A stretch of 64,000 nt of DNA from Holothuria scabra (taxonomy: Eukaryota; Echinodermata; Holothuroidea; Aspidochirotida; Holothuriidae). The notes beneath the pieces were generated by a model. The model was not told where the DNA came from and searched no databases. It saw only the letters and a list, made by a program, of their open reading frames with translations. Both the position numbers and the translations under genes were made by a program. The stretch covers positions 66,855,806 to 66,919,805 of the forward strand of contig CM074179.1 in assembly GCA_037179385.1 (NCBI GenBank), given 5' to 3'. This document shows, one piece after another, positions 59,701-64,000 of this stretch. Within the stretch, counting starts at the first letter, position 1. Every line of letters begins with the position of its first letter.

Positions 59701-62158
59701 ATATGATATTGTTTTCCATTCACGTTTAACTTTTGTTTAAAATATAGTCTTCAGAGTCTTTGTCAAATCAGACGATTTATTGGTTCACAGCGACCATCTT
59801 GATGCGCCTTTTTTGTCCCAGTCGGTGACGACCATCTACGGATAGGACGTACACCTTACATGCTCTGTCCATGTATATAAGTCCGTGGTCATATCCCCTT
59901 TTAACGATGACTTGGTGACTTCGCGCGACATGATTCGCGGGTACAACTCTGCCGCTTTCTTGTAAGTCTACTGAGATTTCCCGCCCTCTTCGAAGTTTCC
60001 ATTAATGTTACATTTTTACAGCTCAGTTGTGCTTGCATTAAATTAAATTTTAGGCCTACTAGGACATTCCAAATAGTATCTAATCCCCAAACTCCCAAGT
60101 TTGGGAATCTATAAGGGACGATACGTACCTCCTGTCACCCTATGTATACCATTTATACCTATACTTACTGTCTGGCAAACTAATAACACTGTGGTAACCA
60201 GTTCGGGATATAACCACTTTGGTGGAAAATCCAGCTCCCTGATAGGAGGAATATTTTTTGCCAGGAGTTGTGCAATTTCAATATATTTCCCATGATGCAC
60301 TGCTATTCTGCCGCATAAATTCAACAGAGACGAACGTTCAAAACAGCCTTGCAATTTTATCGATTCAAGGAAAGAGAAATTTGAGATTCGGGGGTATTTA
60401 AATTCTGTGTATATATTGGAATAACAAAAGCTTCGTCATCTTTGTTTGCTTGCCGCGCCGATTTTGAGATATCGACGAACTGTGCTAGATTCTTTGTCCT
60501 AAGCTTAATTTCAACCGACACTCAAGTTCTGTGAAATATTTTCCGCATAAAGGTCTGCAAGTGGATCGTGCAGCACTTGTGTTTGTAATTACGTTGTTGA
60601 AGGTTGTTTCAATGTAGTTGCGCCCTTTGTTTCTTGACTATTATCTCATATTTCAATGCATATACGTATCGACGAGAGTGAAAAGGTAGACACTTAGTGC
60701 CGTAAGACATTCAAATCCCCTCCCCACTCCACTTCCCCATCTTAGGAAAACTCATTTTCCCACGCAAGTGATAACTTACCGAACCCTCAGAACAAGTAGA
60801 TGGCGCCATACACCTTTAACTTCAAAGATATTATAAACGTAGATACCAAACTCCTATCCCTACACTGTTAGACGCGCTGACTCCTCATGGAGGCTCGATC
60901 GGGGGGGGGGGGTGTTCATTTGACATGCGCACAGTTCTATTTGGTGATCTGCGCGCACAACTATGCAGGCGTAACAGAAAATTCCATTGTGACGGACTGT
61001 CAGCGTGCGTGCATTTTCAAAACAAGTTCTGTACGCGCACAATGCATTTCTCCGTGTGAAGTCCGGAGTAATTGACGCGTACTTCCGCGTGTTTGGAAAA
61101 AGAACGCAGTAGTTGGTTTCGTGTTGTGGGCGCGTAAGAATGCAGATGTGTGCACGGATGCGAGCTTGTGAAGATACCATAGAAACTGACCAATCAGTAA
61201 GAAAATGAACATTGAACCAGTCGTTGTGCGTTAATGTTCAAATGTTCTTAAGTAGAAAGCCGGCGAAGAAGCCTAAAACTGTTTCATGTTAATGAAATTT
61301 ATTGAAGACCGGTGTTTGCAAGAATTGCAATGTTTTAAAATCACACTTATTTATACTACCGGAAGATATGAATTAACTGTTAGCTTTCAAAACGACTGAT
61401 CAGTGATCAGCACTTCCGCCCCTCCGAATCGGCCTCCATGAGGAGTCACTGCGCCATTTTAAGTTTGGTTTCTATGTTTATAATATCTTTGTTTAACTTC
61501 CCACTTCATTTTGCTGGCGTCAAAAAGTATAGGTTTATGTGGTACACACATTGTGGTAGAAGAGGTCCAAAATAGACGTATTTGGTCACCGATGGGTGAA
61601 CTGGGTAAACTATTTGGTGATCACTTCTCGACCTTTTGGCTAAGACCATGTGTAGTGTACGATCTTTTAATGTAGTCTAGCATGGAGCCATACATGACAG
61701 ACCAATGATGTACATAGTCTGAGGGCCGTGAGGTTGGTCATGTGTTGTCCATCCGTCAGTGGACGTAATAGCTTCTTCGGAAAGCGGTTTATTGTTTGTT
61801 TTCACCGAACGTCCCTTTGCCAGAAGGTCGGGAGGAATTTAGAAAAAGTAATTTGGTGAACTGGGCATCTTACCTTTGAGGTGGAACTCTCGTTGTAGGA
61901 ATGGCTCATCTCATCAAAGATTGATTCCAGTTCTTCTTCAGTCAGGGTTTCTGGGTTGCCGTCTGATTGGAGGATAATCTCTGCATAATCATGAACTGAA
62001 TCAGCCCAGCTTGTATTACTGCATGTCTCTTCAAGCTCCTCCAGAGAGAGGAGATGTAACAGAATGACCGAAGCCTCCTCGAAGTCTTCTTCCGAAAGAC
62101 CGGAAGATTCGTTTGTCCCAACCGTTACAAATAAGTGTGACGTGAGGGATTCTGCGCA
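35606..62158 (-). CDS. ZIP zinc transporter, LIV-1/ZIP4-ZIP12-like, 5' partial
   Basis: Eleven exons with matching phases: 62158-61874, 59006-58799, 52455-52223, 51318-51156, 50471-50302, 49439-49293, 48579-48484, 40974-40914, 40051-39899, 37770-37583 and 35743-35606. They join to 613 codons plus TAA. SLC39 proteins import zinc into the cytosol. Residues 1-297 form an ectodomain of three Cys-bounded modules plus a His/Glu-rich segment. TM1-TM2 are near 298-353 and TM3 near 377-402. The cytosolic loop follows. TM4 carries HNFADG and TM5 carries CHEVPHELG, the family's metal-site motifs. TM6-TM8 end at EDSIIIEF. The His in CHEVPHE argues for the ZIP4/12-type rather than ZIP8/14-type site. The signal-peptide exon is missing and probably lies beyond 64000. 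Confidence 0.95.
36340..36800. mobile_element. Relative of the long-TIR element at 60815-61510
   Basis: It begins CAAAGATATTACGGGCATAGATACCAAACTT and has CCTCATGATGGAGGCCG. Internally CTGATTGGTCAGTTTCTTTG matches the reverse complement of 61140-61200. The ends are diverged. Confidence 0.55.
36955..37424. mobile_element. TTAA-flanked MITE, GGTAGCGG family
   Basis: TTAA is at 36951-36954 and 37425-37428. The ends GGTAGCGGACCACTAA and TTAGTGGCCCGCTACC are inverted. It lies in the last ZIP intron. The short ORF inside is not considered real. Confidence 0.85.
37583..37770 (-). CDS. ZIP exon: TM6 and TM7
   Basis: 62 codons after a split Gly codon. Begins [12 protein letters not shown] and ends [14 protein letters not shown] at a GTAAGG donor, phase 0. 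Confidence 0.96.
37771..39278. other. ZIP intron with diverged repeat
   Basis: The part at 38620-38960 is, in reverse complement, similar to the ends of the duplication copies (GACTCCAGTTATGACC-type and GGCCGCCATTAGTG-type blocks). It is therefore a dispersed repeat that also explains the ORFs at 26527 and 34938. The rest is unremarkable. Confidence 0.5.
39279..39839. mobile_element. TTAA-flanked MITE, AGTGTACCTCAAGTC family
   Basis: TTAA is at 39279-39282 and 39836-39839. Collinear with 4675-5251 through the whole length (for example TTTATGACCTTGAACACTTC). Located 59 bp from the ZIP TM4-TM5 exon. Confidence 0.88.
39899..40051 (-). CDS. ZIP exon: TM4-TM5 metal-site core
   Basis: 50 codons plus split codons at both ends. 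Contains [17 protein letters not shown] and [11 protein letters not shown], the paired transport-site motifs. This is the most diagnostic exon. Confidence 0.98.
40096..40446. mobile_element. 351-bp palindromic MITE made of GAGTGAA motifs
   Basis: The outer arms CACCCTAAAATCAAAAGAGT and ACTCTTTTGATTTTAGAGTG continue inward for about 50 bp. TA flanks at 40094-40095 and 40447-40448. The interior has many copies of TTCACTC/GAGTGAA in both orientations. Confidence 0.85.
40914..40974 (-). CDS. ZIP exon: cytosolic loop part 2
   Basis: 20 codons plus 1 nt ([20 protein letters not shown]). The acceptor is TTTCAG and the donor GTAAG; both phases match their neighbours. It follows a 7.5-kb intron. Confidence 0.82.
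40975..41441. other. ZIP intron segment, no feature seen
   Basis: AT-rich intronic sequence between the small cytosolic-loop exon and foldback element A. Confidence 0.4.
41442..43255. mobile_element. Foldback-like element A, 1.81 kb
   Basis: Ends TATGGGCGGCCAAAAGGGC and its inverse, with inverted arms of about 600 bp (41442 to about 42075 and about 42600 to 43255). Flanked by 6-bp duplication TGAATC (41436-41441, 43256-43261). GGCCAAAAGGGCAAAAAAGA recurs inside both arms. ORFs on both strands arise from the palindrome; no recognisable transposase. Confidence 0.88.
43318..46127. mobile_element. Foldback-like element B, 2.81 kb
   Basis: Same termini as element A. Flanks CTTTAG (43312-43317) and CTTTTG (46128-46133) agree at 5 of 6 positions. 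Only 62 bp separate A and B. The core (about 44460-45215) is unrelated to A and holds another inverted pair. Confidence 0.86.
44815..45210. repeat. Inverted-repeat insert in the core of element B
   Basis: CACAGGTGTGGAACTCCAAA near 44815 is mirrored near 45190-45210, extending through AGGAAGGAGCTC and GGTCCCTAAACCTTGAC. Probably a nested mobile element or part of B's core. Confidence 0.7.
46128..46556. other. ZIP intron segment, no feature seen
   Basis: AT-rich intronic sequence between element B and the U2-headed SINE. Confidence 0.35.
46557..47210 (+). mobile_element. U2-snRNA-headed SINE, interrupted copy
   Basis: 46557-46605 resembles the 5' end of U2 snRNA (TTTCTCGGCTTTTGGGATAAGATCA, split here as TTTCTCGGCTTTTGGG and ATAAGATCA; then AGTATCTGT). 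The body resumes at 47015 (AATGGAGCCATACAT) after the 388-bp insertion and is shared with 61620-61850. Confidence 0.7.
46627..47014. mobile_element. 388-bp MITE, CAGGCCC family, inside the U2 SINE
   Basis: The ends CAGGCCCTTAGCCAGC and GGCTACGGGCCTG are inverted. 5-bp duplication AATGG (46622-46626, 47015-47019). An inverted sister of identical length is at 56764-57151. Confidence 0.82.
47700..47800 (+). repeat. Tail-only fragment of the U2-headed SINE family
   Basis: TTGGTTTCGCGGAACG, GACAAAGAGTCGGGAGGACT and CGGAAAAAG correspond to the tails at 47140-47200 and 61795-61850. No U2 head is seen. Confidence 0.5.
47801..48483. other. ZIP intron segment, no feature seen
   Basis: Unique-looking intronic sequence up to the cytosolic-loop exon. 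No coding or repeat signal recognised. Confidence 0.35.
48484..48579 (-). CDS. ZIP exon: cytosolic loop part 1
   Basis: 32 codons, phase 0 to 0 ([16 protein letters not shown]...). The acceptor follows CTACAAAG; the donor is GTGAGG. Polar and His-containing, as expected of the TM3-TM4 loop. Confidence 0.85.
48580..49292. other. ZIP intron, no feature seen
   Basis: 713-bp intron between the loop and TM3 exons. GATGGTGGCGCTCCACT near 48724 is a short motif also seen at 20896 and 27265. Confidence 0.4.
49293..49439 (-). CDS. ZIP exon: extracellular loop and TM3
   Basis: 49 codons, phase 0 to 0. A His-containing loop ([13 protein letters not shown]) precedes [20 protein letters not shown], which is TM3. 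The donor is GTAAGT. Confidence 0.93.
50040..50275. repeat. GTGTTTA-rich dispersed repeat in a ZIP intron
   Basis: Repeated GTGTTTA/TAAACACG motifs, related to the extra 0.8 kb at 31835-32630. The boundaries are unclear. Confidence 0.5.
50302..50471 (-). CDS. ZIP exon: TM1 and TM2
   Basis: 56 codons after a split Val codon, ending phase 0 at [25 protein letters not shown] is TM1. [20 protein letters not shown] is TM2, with the family's GDA(L/V)(I/L)H signature. Confidence 0.95.
51156..51318 (-). CDS. ZIP exon: ectodomain module 3 (PAL-type)
   Basis: 54 codons plus 1 nt. The acceptor ATTCAG precedes a TGC codon. [20 protein letters not shown] leads to [17 protein letters not shown] occupies the position of the PAL motif known from ZIP4-type membrane-proximal domains. 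Confidence 0.92.
51319..52222. other. ZIP intron, no feature seen
   Basis: 904-bp intron between ectodomain module 3 and the His-rich exon. No coding, RNA or clear repeat signal. Confidence 0.4.
52223..52455 (-). CDS. ZIP exon: His/Glu-rich ectodomain segment
   Basis: 77 codons after a split His codon, ending phase 0 at [18 protein letters not shown] is followed by a [12 protein letters not shown] cluster, a basic stretch ending RLKR and a second cluster [11 protein letters not shown]. The His clusters are plausible zinc-binding or zinc-sensing sites. Confidence 0.9.
52802..53182 (+). repeat. 38-bp tandem array, left arm of the foldback element
   Basis: The unit CTATAAAACGAAGAC plus CTATAAAACGAAGACCCAAC plus TAG repeats about 8-9 times with few changes. 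Confidence 0.93.
53183..53968. other. Foldback element interior, left part
   Basis: No gene. A G run at 53704-53720 next to GTACGTAGCCACG is probably the end of a degraded MITE. Confidence 0.35.
53969..54299. mobile_element. hAT-like MITE, CATAGGCGT family
   Basis: The ends CATAGGCGTAGGAAC and CCAACGCCTATG. A perfect 8-bp TSD TAACACAT (53961-53968, 54300-54307). Nested inside the foldback element. Confidence 0.88.
54308..56763. other. Foldback element interior, middle part
   Basis: No gene supported. A GC-richer patch at about 55780-55950 and G/C-rich fragments near 54460-54520 and 54960-55005 look like degraded MITEs. The ORFs here have no recognisable domains. Confidence 0.4.
56764..57151. 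mobile_element. 388-bp MITE, CAGGCCC family, inverted sister
   Basis: The ends CAGGCCCGTAGCC and GGCTGGCTACGGGCCTG. Flanks AGAGT and AGAAT (4 of 5 match). The interior is the reverse complement of 46627-47014. Confidence 0.82.
57548..57753 (-). repeat. 38-bp tandem array, right arm of the foldback element
   Basis: Reverse complement of the left-arm array (AGCTAGTTGGGTCTTCG, TTTTATAGGTCTTCG), about 4 units, ending at the terminal GACACCC. Confidence 0.93.
58129..58416. mobile_element. hAT-like MITE, GGGCGTCCGCAG family
   Basis: The ends CATGGGCATCCGCAG and CTGCGGATGTCCATG. Flanks CATCTTCC and CCTCTTCC (7 of 8 match). Related to 22332-22630. Confidence 0.82.
58799..59006 (-). CDS. ZIP exon: ectodomain module 2
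   Basis: 69 codons plus 1 nt. The acceptor CCACAG precedes a TGT codon; the donor is GTAAGT. Contains [11 protein letters not shown], a second Cys after about 40 residues, then [18 protein letters not shown], a segment type seen in LIV-1 family ectodomains. Confidence 0.9.
59493..59887. mobile_element. CACGGACTT-family MITE, full copy
   Basis: The ends CACGGACTTCCTATACATGG and CCATGTATATAAGTCCGTG. Collinear with 17869-18268. The TSD is not preserved. Confidence 0.82.
59888..60814. other. ZIP intron segment, no feature seen
   Basis: Unique-looking intronic sequence. No coding or RNA signal recognised. Confidence 0.35.
60815..61510. mobile_element. Long-TIR element in the first visible ZIP intron
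   Basis: The left AACTTCAAAGATATTATAAA and right TTTATAATATCTTTGTTTAA arms are inverted and continue inward to TGACTCCTCATGGAGGC and GCCTCCATGAGGAGTCA. The interior is GC-richer and contains a G run. Related to 36340-36800. Confidence 0.75.
61620..61850 (+). mobile_element. U2-snRNA-headed SINE, uninterrupted copy
   Basis: 61620-61660 matches the U2 snRNA 5' end with few changes (ATCACTTCTCGACC, then TTTTGGCTAAGACC, then GTGTAGT). It departs from U2 after that and continues into a body shared with 47015-47210 (GGAGCCATACAT, ACCGAACGTC, GCCAGA). Antisense to the ZIP gene, ending 24 bp from exon 61874-62158. Confidence 0.75.
61874..62158 (-). CDS. ZIP exon: ectodomain module 1
   Basis: 95 codons, phase 0 to 0. 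The acceptor TTTTAAAG precedes a TGC codon; the donor is GTAAG. The Cys at residue 1 and Cys46 bound a helical stretch ([20 protein letters not shown]). N-glycosylation-like NES, NTS and NES sites support an extracellular location. Confidence 0.85.
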
Positions 62159-63958
62159 CTTTAAAACAAAAATGAAGAGATAGCAAATAAAATGCATGGA
62201 AGATTATTACCAACTGTGACTTTAATTAATATGACTGGAACTAAATTATTGGCTAAGCTGATCAGTTCTACTATCGGTTGGGAAATTCCCTTAAAGCTTA
62301 AAGAGCCAACCAGAGTTTGACAACAAATAATAACCTTTTGTTTCAGCATTTCCTTTCTGAACTGATTATTTTTTAGAATCAGCAGACATCGAAGAGGTCT
62401 TCCAAATGACAAGAAACATTAATTTTGTGTATGTTACTCCTGAGTGGGAATTTTATAATTTTGTTCGGGTAACAAAATTCCACACATTTGCAAGACTGGA
62501 CCGCCTCACGCAATCACATCGTCTGACCAAGATGGAAATTATTTCTTGTCAGTTTTAAATCGATGTATGATTGTTGTGCAGAACTCAAGTCGTGATGAAA
62601 ACTTTTAATACAACTCCTGATTGCCCTTTCACGGACAATGTGCAAACACTTTTGGAGTGGAAAGGGGATTTGTTGGAGAAATACTGTATGGTACTTGCCA
62701 TTTCTTGATTGGGGTTGTACGGCAATGTTTGTGGTGAAATAGTCCCTTCCCAGTAACGTACTGCCCAGTTGCGTGTGCAGGATTTAGAAGGTGGGGGGGG
62801 GGGGGGGAGGCAACCTGTGATTCCCCTGACTCGCACGGATTTTGCTTTGACAACCATTTTTTCTGGTGTTAAGGTTTGAATGCTCAGTGTATCTCTCCAA
62901 ACTTCAAACTTTTTATCTTCCCTTCGAACCCGTAAATCCCCCGCCTGAGTGATTTTCCTCTCACTGACTTCGGAGGTGGGGGCCTGTGGACCCAGCCCCC
63001 TCTAAACACGCTACTGGTACTGTCACCATCACCATTATGGTGTTACTCAGTGCGAACAGCAGTGACGACACCAGAATGTCAAAACTGGGGGGAGGGGGTG
63101 GCAAATTGAGGGCAACGAATAAAAAGTGTGTTCACTAGGGCATTGCCTACAGAAATGATAATTAAAGATAAAATTATGCATGAATTTCCTATTGATGCTT
63201 AACGGATCGTCAGATGACAAGTAATCTCATTCTCCCGACTCAAAAAAGTGCAGTTTTCATTGCTATGCAATGCAATGTAGCTTTACCAGGTCTACAATTC
63301 TAGACTAAAATGACGGCTTCATTTTTGTCAAAATGTAGCAGCACCTTCACTGTAACCACAAACTAGTCAAATGGTGTCTGAATTGAAAAACCACGTTAAT
63401 CACTCATATTTGAATAAAAGTCGTAGCAATGGACTATCAAGTATCAGTTAAACTTAGTCAAATGGGCTAAATATTTGTTAGAAACTGATTCAACTGGGTC
63501 AAATGTTAATCAAATATTAGTCGATATTTTTGACTAACGTGATTAGTCAGCTTCGGCACTGTTTGACTAATTTGTGTTTACAGGGTGTATGAACAAATTC
63601 GTTGGTCTTCCAAAAATCCGCTATCCCCATATCAGTGTTGCCCTCGACAAGATATACTCCAACTTTCATTAACTCCTGCCAACATTGAATGCATGGGGCA
63701 GCATCATCATGTATGTATTTTTGTACAGGACTGTGTATCAATATACACTTATTTTCTGTGGCGAGTTGGTATTTCATTTTGACGAATACATTCTTGATCC
63801 CGCTCGCCGACTGGCGAGATGAAGGGTTGTAATGTACCATATACCTACTAGTCTAAAATCAGGCTAGTGTGTAGCTAGTGTGTACTCCATAACCTATAAA
63901 GATGAAGTTTTCAGCTTTGAGGGCTATTCTTTGCAAAACAAAAATAAAACAAACAAAC

Positions 63959-63999
<41 letters not shown>

Positions 64000-64000
64000 T
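62159..64000. other. Upstream of the first visible ZIP exon
   Basis: Intron or 5' region of the ZIP gene. No signal-peptide exon was recognised on the minus strand. A G run and the ends CCAGTTGCGTG (about 62763) and CACGCTACTGG (about 63016) suggest a degraded MITE. Confidence 0.45.
63963..63998. repeat. (CA)n microsatellite
   Basis: About 18 uninterrupted CA repeats at the window end. Confidence 0.97.

Noticed and set aside
61620..61668. Functional U2 snRNA gene
   Set aside because: Only about the first 40-50 nt are U2-like; the Sm site and 3' stems are absent.

Overview
The window is a eukaryotic, AT-rich, intron-rich and heavily transposon-laden stretch. It holds two convergent multi-exon genes. 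The style of the sequence points to a marine deuterostome invertebrate, most likely an echinoderm such as a sea cucumber or sea urchin: CTAGGCCTA-type simple motifs, many short TTAA- and 8-bp-TSD mobile elements, and GGTCAAAGGTCA-type satellites. The taxon is inference; the exon structure and repeats are read directly from the sequence. There is no bacterial, plasmid or phage content.

Layout. (1) 1-15.2 kb, plus strand: a C2H2 zinc-finger gene with coding exons 3787-3874, 8112-8249 and 13012-15140 (784 codons). It encodes 18 zinc fingers: 2 solitary fingers, then an 8-finger cassette present twice. Its introns carry a 128-bp satellite (about 21.5 copies, 5345-8090) and a 145-bp satellite (about 8.4 copies, 8960-10180). 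Every unit of the 145-bp array has four nuclear-receptor half-sites in a DR1-DR4-DR4 layout. (2) 15.2-20.2 kb: intergenic, filled with MITE- and SINE-type repeats. (3) 20.2-35.15 kb: a large direct tandem duplication, copy 1 about 20208-26750 and copy 2 about 26825-35155. It has no convincing gene. Copy 2 carries a 1.34-kb TA-flanked palindromic element whose empty site is preserved in copy 1. (4) 35.6-62.16 kb, minus strand: a LIV-1/ZIP4-ZIP12-like zinc transporter (SLC39 family). Eleven exons were reconstructed with consistent GT-AG sites and phases (613 codons plus stop). The signal-peptide/start exon was not found and probably lies beyond 64000. Its long introns contain two foldback-like elements of 1.8 and 2.8 kb with 6-bp target duplications, a 4.95-kb foldback element with a perfect 9-bp target duplication nested inside an older MITE, and two U2-snRNA-headed SINE copies.

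The genes share only a zinc theme (a zinc-finger nuclear protein and a zinc importer). They converge across 20 kb of repeats and nothing in the sequence shows co-regulation. The strongest observations are: three ZIP ectodomain exons that each begin at a phase-0 junction with the Cys codon of a Cys-bounded helical module; the U2-headed SINE; the foldback element with arrayed terminal repeats; the conserved DR1/DR4/DR4 array; and the tandem duplication, which could also be a retained allelic haplotig.
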